From assembly GCF_021730395.1 (NCBI RefSeq), contig NC_069379.1:22356501-22420500 (forward strand): a DNA stretch of 64,000 nt. Reading direction: 5' to 3'. Position 1 is the first letter of the stretch; each line of letters begins with the position of its first letter. Below, one piece after another: positions 33,935 to 44,078 of the stretch. The DNA comes from Mercenaria mercenaria. Taxonomy: Eukaryota; Mollusca; Bivalvia; Venerida; Veneridae. The translations under genes were made by a program, and so were the position numbers. The notes under the pieces were generated by a model. The model was not told where the DNA came from and did not search any database. It saw only the letters and a list, made by a program, of their open reading frames with translations.

Positions 33935-34127
33935 CCGTATGAAAAGCCATAGATTTGATGTCAACAGTTTTGTTGATCCAGATTTTTCAACTAATGTAGC
34001 TATTCATTTAAATAGTGCTGGCCATAGTATTTCTGAGTTTAACTTTATGCCTATTGACTGGGTTAATGATAAAATGGACAGGCTGCTGAAGGAAACTTTT
34101 TGGATGCAAAAGTTAGGTTTAATTTAA
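33935..34127 (+). mobile_element. Penelope-like element remnant (GIY-YIG endonuclease region)
   Basis: A 62-codon stretch reads KSHRFDVN, then NVAIHLNSAGHSISEFNF and DRLLKETFWMQKLG. The H-x-N-S-x-G-H-S-I motif and the following E-x-x-W-x-x-K-L block are characteristic of the GIY-YIG endonuclease C-terminal to the reverse transcriptase in Penelope-like elements. Only this tail is seen; it is a fossil fragment. It stops about 20 bases before the 48-bp satellite. Confidence 0.6.
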
Positions 34128-34149
34128 GCTAAATTATCTGGTTTATAAT

Positions 34150-36480
34150 TACATGTTTGTGTATATTGAGATTCAGTCATCTGTATTACATATTTAGCTG
34201 TCTTTAGTGTTTATTGAGACTCTGTCTTCTGAATTACATATTTAGCTGCCTATAGTGTTTATTGAGACTCAGTCATCTGCTTTTCATATTTAGCTGTCTT
34301 TAGTGTTTATTGAGACTCAGTCATATGCTTTACATATTCAGTTACTGTCAGTGTTTATTGAGACTCAGTCATCTGCATTACATATTTAGCTGTCTTTAGT
34401 GTTTATTGAGACTCAGTCATCTGCTTTTCATATGTAGCTGTCTTTAGTATTTATTGAGACTCAGTCATCTGCTTTACAAATTCAGTTACCGTCAGTGTTT
34501 ATTGAGACTCCGTCATCTGCATTACAGATTTAGCTACCTTCAGTGTTTATTGAGACTTAGTCATCTGCATTACATATTTAGCTGTCTTTAGTGTTTATTG
34601 AGACACAGTCATCTGCATTACATATTTAGCTGTCTTTAGTATTTATTGAGACTCAGTCATCTGCTTTACATATTCAGTTACCGTCAGTGTTTATTGAGAC
34701 TCGGTCATCTGCATTACAGATTTAGCTACCTTTAGTGTTTATTGAGACTCAGTCATCTGCATTACATATTTAGCTGTCTTTAGTGTTTATTGAGACTCAG
34801 TCATCTGCATTACATATTTAGCTGTCTTTAGTATTTATTGAAACTCAGTCATCTGCTTTACATATTTAGCTACCTTTAGTATTTTTTTGAGGCGCAGTCA
34901 TCTGCTTTTCATATTTAGCTACCTTCAGTGTTTATTGAGACTCAGTCATCTGCTTTTCATATTTAGCTACCTTTAGTGTTTCTTGAGACTCATTCATCTG
35001 CATTACATATTTAGCTGTCTTTAGTATTTATTGAAACTCAGTCATCTGCTTTGCATATTTAGCTACCTTTAGTATTTTTTTGAGGCGCAGTCATCTGCTT
35101 TTCATATTTAGCTACCTTCAGTGTTTATTGAGACTCAGTCATCTGCTTTTCATATTTAGCTACCTTTAGTGTTTCTTGAGACTCATTCATCTGCATTACA
35201 TATTTAGCTGTCTTTAGTATTTATTGAAACTCAGCCATCTGCTTTACATATTTAGCTACCTTTAGTATTTTTTTGAGGCGCAGTCATCTGCTTTTCATAT
35301 TTAGCTACCTTCAGTGTTTATTGAGACTCAGTCATCTGCTTTTCATATTTAGCTACCTTTAGTGCTTCTTGAGACTCATTCATCTGCATTACATATTTAG
35401 CTGTCTTTAGTATTTATTTAAACTCAGTCATCTGCTTTACATATTTAGCTACCTTTAGTGTTTTTTGAGGCGCAGTCATCTGCTTTATATATTTAGCTAC
35501 CTTCAGTGTTTATTGAGACTCAGTCATCTGCTTTTCATATTTAGCTACCTTTAGTGTTTCTTGAGACTCATTCATCTGCATTACATATTTAGCTGTCTTT
35601 AGTATTTATTGAAACTCAGCCATCTGCTTTACATATTTAGCTACCTTTAGTATTTTTTTGAGGCGCAGTCATCTGCTTTTCATATTTAGCTACCTTCAGT
35701 GTTTATTGAGACTCAGTCATCTGCTTTTCATATTTAGCTACCTTTAGTGTTTCTTGAGACTCATTCATCTGCATTACATATTTAGCTGTCTTTAGTATTT
35801 ATTTAAACTCAGTCATCTGCTTTACATATTTAGCTACCTATAGTGTTTTTTGAGGCGCAGTCATCTGCTTTATATATTTAGCTACCTTCAGTGTTTATTG
35901 AGACTCAGTCATCTGCATTACATATTTAGCTGTCTTTAGTATTTATTGAAACTCAGTCATCTGCTTTACATATTTAGCTACCTTTAGTGTTTTTTTGAGG
36001 CGCAGTCATCTGCTTTTCATATTTAGCTACCTTCAGTGTTTATTGAGACTCAGTCATCTGCTTTTCATATTTAGCTACCTTTAGCGTTTATTGAGACTCA
36101 GTCATCTGCTTTTCATAGTTAGCTACCTTCAGTGTTTATTGAGACTCAATCATTTGCTAGGGGCCTCCGTGGCCGAGTGGTTAAGGTCGCAGACTTCCAA
36201 TTCTACGCACCGATGTAAGTTCGAGCTTCACTTTGGGCGTTGAATTCTTCATGTGGTTCTACCCAGGTGCCCGCTCGAGATGAAATAATGCACAGTAGGG
36301 TACCTGGGGGTCCTCCTCCACCGTCATAGCTGGAACGTCGCCATATGATCTATAAATGTGTCGGCGCGACGTTTAACCCTACAAAACAAACACACGAAAA
36401 CAGTCATTAGCTTTTGCATACTACGCTTTCTTTACATCTGCTTTACATATTTAGCTACCTTTAATAATTATTTGAAGCCA
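34150..36480 (+). repeat. 48-bp satellite array with four-monomer higher-order repeats
   Basis: The monomer is about 48 bases: attgagactcagtcatctgc, ttttcatatttagctacctt, then cagtgttt. About 42 copies run to 36155, and a decayed monomer follows the SINE insertion at 36420-36480. A diagnostic variant, gaggcgcag, recurs at 34889, 35082, 35275, 35467, 35660 and 35852, spaced 192-193 bases (four monomers), and once more at about 35997 (three monomers). Between these marks the same order of variants (cagtgtttattgagactcag, then tttcttgagactcattc, then gtatttattgaaactcag) repeats. The first third, 34150-34880, lacks this order. Confidence 0.95.
36158..36400 (+). mobile_element. tRNA-derived SINE (family S2), full-length copy inside the satellite
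   Basis: The head resembles a tRNA (gtggccgagtggttaaggtc as A-box region, taagttcgagctt as B-box). The body has gggcgttgaattcttcatgt, ggttctacccaggtgcccgc, tgaaataatgcac, and ends tgtcggcgcgacgtttaacc plus an A/C-rich tail. TCATTTGCT before (36150-36158) and TCATTAGCT after (36404-36412) look like a target duplication. It resembles molluscan tRNA-headed SINEs of the V-SINE type; the family name is not asserted. Confidence 0.85.
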
Positions 36481-37145
36481 AGTCATTTGAGTGAAAATAT
36501 CGTCATTATATCATAAATTGTCATAATACATGTATATAATATTGTAATATTATAGCTCTCGTTTTGATTAACATATTTCATTCATTTCCATCACCTTGGT
36601 CATGCTCAACAACATAAGTTACGTCGATACTGCATTCATGTTGACAAAACATTTCAGACTCAGCTGTATTTGATAATGAAATTTTATTTGTCATTTATAT
36701 CTAAACTGGACGTTTAGTTAATGACAATTTCAAGCGAATATATTCACTATTGATGGTCAGACTCACATGGAATCGCGAATCACTACTAAAGCTGCCAAAA
36801 TTTCATGAACTGGGACCAAAACTGTCAAGTGCACGTGAGGACTTACAATTGTTTCTTTATAAACTATCTAATACAAACCTAACAGAACTACAACAGTTAC
36901 ATAGGAAATAAACAAGATTAATAAATGGCGACGACATGTACTGCCAAAGTGAAGACAAAGTTCATTGTTTTCGTTTGATTTAGTCGCGAGATCTTTACTG
37001 TATACAAGTAGCAAGGAGCCATCAAAGCCATTCCTGGTCTAGCGAAGACCACATGCTGCGCAAATCACCCTATCAAATAATCACTGATGGTAGAATTGTA
37101 ACTAAGATTAGGAGCATTTAACGAGTGTATAAGAAGCTCAAATAT

Positions 37146-37415
37146 AGCTGGCACGGTGGTCCAGTGGTAATAATGCCTGGCACGAAACCAGGGGTCGTGA
37201 GTTCGAGCCCCAGCTCTTCCAACTAAATGATTACTATCTTTGGGATAAGAGTTCCGTGTACGGGAGCTTTAAACCTGGTACGCTAAAGATCAAGGGGGTG
37301 CTTCTGGAATAACAATGTCTTCTGTATCGTACAATATTCTCCCAATATAATAGTCTTCTAGAGGAGTCGCCCATATCGGTTACTGGTGACGGTCATAAAT
37401 AAGCTGACAATTACA
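37146..37415 (+). mobile_element. tRNA-derived SINE (family S1), fuller copy
   Basis: The tRNA-like head has an A-box region (tggcacggtggtccagtggt) and a B-box (gtgagttcgagccccagc). The body continues with ctcttccaacta, gggataagagttccgtgtac, acctggtacgct, gcttctggaata and agtcttctagaggagt. A second copy is at 20166-20400. The intact promoter boxes make this the better reference for the family. Confidence 0.8.
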
Positions 37416-39207
37416 TAGCAGCGTGATTTATATAAATACGCAGGGAGAAAAAATGAATTTACACATTCATAACAACAAAATAAAATAATTCAACAAAAGT
37501 GACAGAAAACAGGATGATTTACCACAGACTAGTGATTTACGTTTACAAGTATGTATCTGGTCGTTCACTGGTCGTCTAGTCTGAGTGACGTCACTAGGGA
37601 CATTAACAGATGACTTATCAGTATCGAGGATTACAATAACGTCATAAGATGTGAAAAATTGTGTTTTTTAAGAGTTATTATATTCATTTTAATTATTATA
37701 ATTGAGGAAATACTATACACTCTCAATATACGATACGTAATTAAAATGAGATTATGTACAAGCAGTAACTACGCGTTATACATTTCTAATCAACGTTAAA
37801 CAAAACATTTGTGTTGCTGTTTTACTACTTATTTACTATTTTGCGTTGTCCTAAAGTGATTAATGGATACCCTTCATTTATATCGGCGTGAAGTTGGCAG
37901 TACAGCAGTAGCAGCAGTAGCAGCAGTTAACTGCTGTAACTGCTGGCAGTAGCAGCAGTTAACTGCTCCTACTGCCAGCAGTTACATCAGTTAACTGCCG
38001 CTACTGCCAGCAGTAGGAGCAGTTAACTGCTGCTACTGCCAGCAGTTACAACAGTTAAATTGCTTGTACTACCACAAGTGAAGTGCTGCTATTGCCATGA
38101 GTTAATGTTCGGTTTTAAAGTTAGCGATGCTTTATCCTTTTTATAAAGGAACGGTCTATAGTTTGGATAGTGTTTGCAAATACAATATAGTAGTAAAGAT
38201 TTATTTTGTATAATAATTAATTTTAGCAACAAAAAGATGAATCGCCAAAATAGCTGTGATAGTATGGTAGGTATAAGCATTGCTTAAATATCAATCGGTA
38301 TTTTAATCAATATAAATTTTCATCTTTAACACAGTGTTATGTAAAGCCACAACATCAAACGAAATTATATGGAAGTCTAATGCGTATTATAATATTTTTT
38401 TTACAAGTAAGTACAAAATATTTTATATAATGCACAATGGATGTGATGCATGCATGTGCAAATCAAATTATTTATAATTTTATGACATTCTTGGCTAGAA
38501 AAAATTATACTGTGGACTCTGACGAATTAGCTGGCGAAACTTACCAATAATGAAAATTATGCATGGTACTTTTTGCGTTAAGATGAAAAGAAAAATAGAA
38601 AACATATAAGTGAAAGAATGAATTAATTTTATCGCACATAAAAAGGTTAATAAAAAATGAATTGACAGAGTACAGAGTCCCAACCGCTTACGTGAGAATA
38701 CTCCACGCTTTATTTAGACAGGAAGTGAATATACATTTGTAATAAAACACGGCAGATTTACATAATCGAGAGACGAGCCTATAAATTGAACTCTCAAACA
38801 TCAAATCAGTTTATACAAGAGTGTATTTAACTCTGAGTTTGGCCTTTACTATGATGCAATTACCTCCCCAGATTGTATGTTAAGAAACTGAAAGTAGAAA
38901 ATCCCGCGATTTTCTAAATGGCAAGGGATGGTTTCGAATTTGGCCCGGGCACGTTTTCTGAATAAAATCAGTACATGTATTTTATAGGCATATATATTCA
39001 AATAGTTATTTTTAATGATAACTGAAGTAAAAATACAGACAACAGTTTGAAGGAAGTTGTTATGTGCTAAAATCGAATTTGCCAGCTCCCGACTAAAAAT
39101 AGAACTGCGAGGAAGATCAGGCAAACCAAAAAAGGACAATTATCCATCAATGTATTCATCCATGTACATTGTATAGATTAACATCATGACTGTTAAATAA
39201 GACAAAA

Positions 39208-40790
39208 GTTTGGGGGTCCCCAGCTCCGCCCCAGACCTTGACTTTGGATGGGACCGGGTGGCCGTTGTAGAGGGGTCGTCCCCCACCCGGCACGGGTGGC
39301 CGCCATTCGGGGAAAACTCTTGTTTGGGAGGAACCCGGGGTGAGGTGATGAGGCGGGGGTGGCCTAAAATGCTTACAGCAGTTAATAGGAGGACCCTACG
39401 GGACCTTGACTTTGGGCCGGGACCGGGTGGCCGTTGTAGAGGGTGACGGTGTATGGGGGGCCAGCATAGCGGCTACCCCGGGAAAACTCTTGTTTACTCG
39501 TGAGCGGGTCTCAAAGTTGGTCCGAGGCCGTTTCTGGAAATGTTCACTTTTTTTTCAGTTTGGGCACCCCCAGCTCCGCCCCAGACCTTGACTTTTGGAT
39601 GGGACCGGGTGGCCGTTGTAGAGGGGGTCGTCCCCCACCCGGCACGGGTGGCCGCCATTCGGGGAAAACTCTTGTTTGGGAGGAACCCGGGGTGAGGTGT
39701 GAGGCGGGGGTGGCCTAAAATGCTTACAGCAGTTAATAGGAGGACCCTACGGGACCTTGACTTTGGGCCGGGACCGGGTGGCCGTTGTAGAGGGTGACGG
39801 TGTATGGGGGGCCAGCATAGCGGCTACCCCGGAAAACTCTTGTTTACTCGTGAGCGGGTCTCAAAGTTGGTCCGAGGCCGTTTCTGGAAATGTTCACTTT
39901 TTTCAGTTTGGGCACCCCCAGCTCCGCCCCAGACCTTGACTTTTGGATGGGACCGGGTGGCCGTTGTAGAGGGGGTCGTCCCCCACCCGGCACGGGTGGC
40001 CGCCATTCGGGGAAAACTCTTGTTTGGGAGGAACCCGGGGTGAGGTGTGAGGCGGGGTGGCCTAAAATGCTTACAGCAGTTAATAGGAGGACCCTACGGG
40101 ACCTTGACTTTGGGCCGGGACCGGTGGCCGTTGTAGAGGGTGACGGTGTATGGGGGGCCAGCATAGCGGCTACCCCGGGAAAACTCTTGTTTTACTCGTG
40201 AGCGGGTCTCAAAGTTGGTCCGAGACCGTTTTCTGGAAATGTTCACTTTTTTTCAGTTTGGGCACCCCCAGCTCCGCCCCAGACCTTGACTTTTGGATGG
40301 GACCGGGTGGCCGTTGTAGAGGGGGTCGTCCCCCACCCGGCACGGGTGGCCGCCATTCGGGGAAAACTCTTGTTTGGGAGGAACCCGGGGTGAGGTGTGA
40401 GGGGGGTGGCCTAAAATGCTTACAGCAGTTAATAGGAGGACCCTACGGGTCCTTGACTTTGGGCCGGGACCGGATGGCCGTTGTAGAGGGTGACGGTGTA
40501 TGGGGGGCCAGCATAGCGGCTACCCCGGGAAAACTCTTGTTTACTCGTGAGCGGGTCTCAAAGTTGGTCCGAGGCCGTTTCTGGAAATGTTCACTTTTTT
40601 CAGTTTGGGCACCCCCAGCTCCGCCCCAGACCTTGACTTTTGGATGGGACCGGTGGCCGTTGTAGAGGGGGTCGTCCCCCACCCGGCACGGGTGGCCGCC
40701 ATTCGGGAAAACTCTTGTTTGGGAGGAACCCGGGGTGAGGTGGGGCGGTGATTCCAAGGATAACTCTTGTTTTAGGAACTCGGGGCTGAA
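39208..40790 (+). repeat. GC-rich ~350-bp satellite, about 4.5 copies
   Basis: Units start at cagtttgggcacccccagct (near 39556, 39904, 40255, 40605; first partial unit at 39208), a period of 346-352 bases. Each unit is itself a diverged dimer: gaccttgacttt...gggaccgggtggccgttgta occurs twice and ggaaaactcttgttt twice per unit. The copies are almost identical, indicating recent amplification. Its G+C content stands far above the surrounding DNA. All frames here (60-171 codons on both strands) are satellite artefacts. Confidence 0.92.
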
Positions 40791-41072
40791 TGCGGCTTGA
40801 GTGGTTTTCTTTCAGCAGTAAATACACCAGAAATATATTCGAAACTGGTAAATTGCTCTCGTTGGCTTTAACAGGAGCCTTGTTTTTTGCTGTCATGAGC
40901 ATTTTACTGCTAGCAGTAAGAGGAGCCTTGTAAACATTAATCGCTGGTAGTTACATGTAAAAAAACTGGTATACTGGTCTCATAAACCGTTTGACTGCTG
41001 CCAGTAACACATAGAAAACTCAAAAAAATGTTTTCATTGGTGATTTCACTGCTGGAAGTGACATGCTCTCAT

Positions 41073-42262
41073 TACGGTGTACCGTTTGGACATCGTGACA
41101 TTTTATTGAATCCTAAACCGCGATGCACGATGTTACGATGACGAAAACGCGATGGTGCGATGGCACGATGATGAAACAACGATGGTTCGATGGTGAAAAC
41201 GCGATAACACGATGATGAAATCGCAATGATGCGATGACGCGATGGTGAAATGTCGATGTAATATCGCGTTTTCATCATCATACCATCGCGTTTTCACCAT
41301 CGTACCATCGCGTTTTCACCATCGTATCATCGTACCATCGCGTTTTCATCATCGTACCATCGCGTTTTCACCATCGTGCCATCGCGTTTTCATCATCGTA
41401 CCATCGCATTATTACCATCGAACCATCGCGTTTTCACCATCGTGTCATCGCGTTTTCACACCATCGTACCATCGCATTTTCACCATCGTACCATTGCATT
41501 CCGGTGGTCATGCGCAGTGGTACAGTTTATATGTCAGTAAAATACAGGCTTGATACAATCTCATTTTCACATTGCACTATATACCTTCTACATCCTAACA
41601 AGAATAAGCTGAGTTTGAATAATATCATGTGACTATTACACCCAGCTTTTTATTTACTTTCATGCATACATAAAATACAAAGGACGTAGCCTTGAAGGTT
41701 TTACACAGTTTTAATGAACTGAGCATGAACATTTTGTAAAACATATTGCAAAACAGCAGAATCTAAATGGTAAATTTCTTCTCACAAAATACATTAAGAT
41801 ACATTCATCTATTGTTGACAAAAAGTACAAGTGCACGGGACTAAGCATTTCCACCGGAAGGCGATGGTACGATGGTGAAAACGCGGTGGTACGATGGTGA
41901 AACCACGATGGTACGATGGTGAAACCACGATGGTACGATGATGATAACGCGATGGCACGATGGTGAAAATGCGATGGTACGACGGTGAAACCACGAAGGC
42001 ACGATGATGACAACGCGATGGCACGATGGTGCGATGGTGAAAACGCGATGGTACGATGATGAAAACGCGATATTACATCGACATTTCACCATCGTACCAT
42101 CGCGATTTCATCATCGTGTCATCGCGTTTTCACCATCGTACCATCGTTGTTTCATCATCGTGCCATCGCGCCATCGCGCCATCGCGTTTTTGTCATCGTA
42201 TCATCGTGCATCGCGCTTTAGAATTATATAAAAAGTCACGATTGTCCTAACGGAACACCGTA
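41073..42262. mobile_element. 1.19-kb inverted-repeat element nested in the 5.14-kb element
   Basis: The ends are tacggtgtaccgtttggaca at 41073 and tgtcctaacggaacaccgta ending at 42262, inverted copies with two mismatches and one small gap just inside. TCTCAT lies on both sides (41067-41072 and 42263-42268), a likely 6-bp target duplication. Inside each end is a ~400-bp block of ~22-bp tandem words (accatcgcgttttcaccatc and its complement) that is itself palindromic, switching strand near 41255 and 42070. A 330-bp core (41512-41848) lies between. The peptide frames rich in HHR/PSR are artefacts. Confidence 0.85.
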
Positions 42263-42465
42263 TCTCATAGACCATTCTGCTGGCAGAAACATAAATGAGA
42301 CGAGAGAGACTTGTAAACCATTTAACTGCAGGGTACATAGTTTATAGGAGAATTTAAGGGTAAATGGGACAATTTCCTATAGGGCAAAAACTTTTCCTAC
42401 GGGCAGTAAATTTTTTTAAACTTGTATACTTACTGAGAATCAAGTTTAGAACGAAAATATGTATT

Positions 42466-42545
42466 AAAATCATAGGTACCCAGGCTTGATCCTAAATTTT
42501 TTGCCCTTGAAAGTCGGTTTCAAGGGCAGAAAATTCTTGATAGAA
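42466..42545. repeat. Small hairpin related to the 1379-1723 MITE
   Basis: The words aaaatcataggt, tgcccttgaaa and tttcaagggcaga occur in the same order and similar spacing as in the centre of the MITE at 1379-1723. The last two form a hairpin (gcccttgaaa/tttcaagggc). Confidence 0.5.
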
Positions 42546-43031
42546 ATAGATTAAGAACGCTTCAATGATCTTTAAACGATACGGACAAATGTATAAGCGG
42601 GAAGGGTAGGTTTTACGGCCCATTACACATCTGAAGGAAACTTGTAAAACTGATTTTAATAACACAATTTAACTGCTGGCAGTATTATATGTAGGACACT
42701 GACAAAATAAATACCTTATGTCATTCTCATCATCTGGTAGTACAGCTTTATTAACTGTTATAATTGCTGGCAGTAGTAGCAGTTAACTGGTGTTAGTAAA
42801 CACGATCAATTGCTGTAACTAGTGGTAGTTAACTGCGACAGGCAATAAACTGCTGTAACTGTTGGCAGTAGCAGCAGTTAACTGTTGTAACTGCTGGCAG
42901 TAGGAGCAGTTAACTGCTGTAACTGCTGGCAGTAGGAGCAGTTAACTGCTGCTACTGCCAGCAGTTACAGCAGTTAACTGCTCCTACTGCTGCTACTGCT
43001 GTACTGCCAACTTCACGCCGATTTCATTTAT

Positions 43032-43500
43032 GGATATCATAAATTCTTATGATATCTTCAATTATTTTTGAATCTCATTATATGCATCAAAAATAGCACA
43101 AATGAATAATAGATATCAATCATTAATCAATTGATATCCTTAATTTAGTTTTATTTTATGATATCCTTAATTTTAATGTCTTTAATTCTATTTCATGATA
43201 TCCATAGATGATTTTTGGATATCACAAAATGAAAGATAACACTTCATCGAATCACGTTTATCATAACATCGATTTAAGGATATCGTAAAATGAATTATTC
43301 AAATCTTAATATCGGTTTTAGGATATCATTAAATGAATTATTGATGGTGGCTTAAAATCGATTTCATGATGTCATTAAGGAAGTTTCAATTGTACATATT
43401 TTTGCATTAGTTATTGATACCATAAATTGATTTCAAGATATCATTGAAATCAATGATATATTGATTTAATATTTAAATCAATTTATGGTATCATTTTCAG
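43032..43500. repeat. Degenerate GATATC palindromic repeat block
   Basis: Ten or more gatatc words, or their one-base variants, occur every 20-60 bases, usually flanked by taaatga or tcattta, in both orientations. It abuts the right target duplication of the 5.14-kb element, and the left flank (ggataccc just before 37873) fits the same pattern, so the element probably landed inside this block. Confidence 0.65.
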
Positions 43501-43703
43501 GTTAATGAAAATTAGTTGAAAAAAGTCAGATAGAAAAGAGAAACTCAAAATTCAGTTACAATCGGAAAATTCTTCAACTTGACACAAATAAAATACCGCC
43601 AAGACAAACAAATACAAAAAACAGATGTAGCTTACAGCACAGGTTTATCAATGAAATATATATGCAGGCAGTAATAGACCATAGATCTCTGAAAGAGATC
43701 CAG

Positions 43704-43918
43704 GTTGGCAACTTCACGCCTCGGTTGTATATTAAGAACGGCGATTTTGAAGACAAATGATGACGGATTGTTGTCAGTTAAACACCATTTCAAAGAAGAA
43801 AATTATACTTTGAAAGGAGCTTACGTAACGAGTCATAATTTCTATGAAAATATACATGTTTTAGACAAAATATACATGAGCAATTTTTGGTATTCGGCCA
43901 TTCCGTGTTCAGCTTCCG
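43704..43918 (+). CDS. Weak candidate exon, unknown product
   Basis: About 71 open codons (LRTAILKTNDDGLLSVKHHF, then KEENYTLKGAYVTSHNFYEN and MSNFWYSAIPCSAS) end at a strong donor (ttccg|gtaagt, GT at 43919-43920). An AG at 43702-43703 could be the acceptor, but its pyrimidine tract is poor. The peptide looks protein-like in composition, but I do not recognise it and no partner exon was found. Confidence 0.25.
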
Positions 43919-44078
43919 GTAAGTCAAGAGTGAATGGTCCATAGACATTGCTTAGCAACAATTTAAGAATATTTGCATTACATAAGTTATATATGAACAT
44001 GGGTAATTGTTCAGCTGATCCAAAATTACAAAACGGGAAGTGTCATTTATGGTGCAAAAACAAAACAAAACAAAAGAA

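Larger units (their letters stand above)
37882..43022. mobile_element. 5.14-kb foldback composite element with 9-bp target duplication
   Basis: Starts atcggcgtgaagttggcagt at 37882 and ends with its reverse complement, actgccaacttcacgccgat, at 43022. TTCATTTAT flanks it directly on both sides (37873-37881 and 43023-43031), a clean 9-bp target duplication. Both terminal arms (to about 38060, and from about 42760) are made of cagcagttaactgctg-type palindromic words separated by tggcagtagcag. Single ctgctggcagta-like words are scattered inward on the right side (40905, 40995, 41050, 42270, 42660). The interior holds about 1.1 kb of AT-rich DNA, the GC-rich satellite (39208-40790) and the nested element (41073-42262). 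No transposase was recognised, so it is non-autonomous. A 9-bp duplication with long inverted ends fits Mutator-like or foldback elements; this is inference. Confidence 0.85.

Noticed and set aside
36158-36230. tRNA-Ser/Leu-like gene
   Set aside because: The head resembles a tRNA, but it is joined to a SINE body and tail with a target duplication.
34150-36480. CRISPR-like regular array
   Set aside because: The 48-bp units are contiguous, with no unique spacers, and the setting is a eukaryotic genome; it is a satellite. The same holds for the 33-bp array.
37146-37225. tRNA gene
   Set aside because: A- and B-box-like words are present, but the sequence does not fold into a complete tRNA and continues into a SINE body shared with 20,166-20,400.
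39210-40902. Overlapping frames of 60-171 codons on both strands
   Set aside because: All lie within the GC-rich satellite and repeat with its period. High GC lowers stop frequency.
41072-42250. Peptide frames rich in His, Arg, Ser and Pro
   Set aside because: Translations of ~22-bp tandem palindromic words inside an inverted-repeat element.
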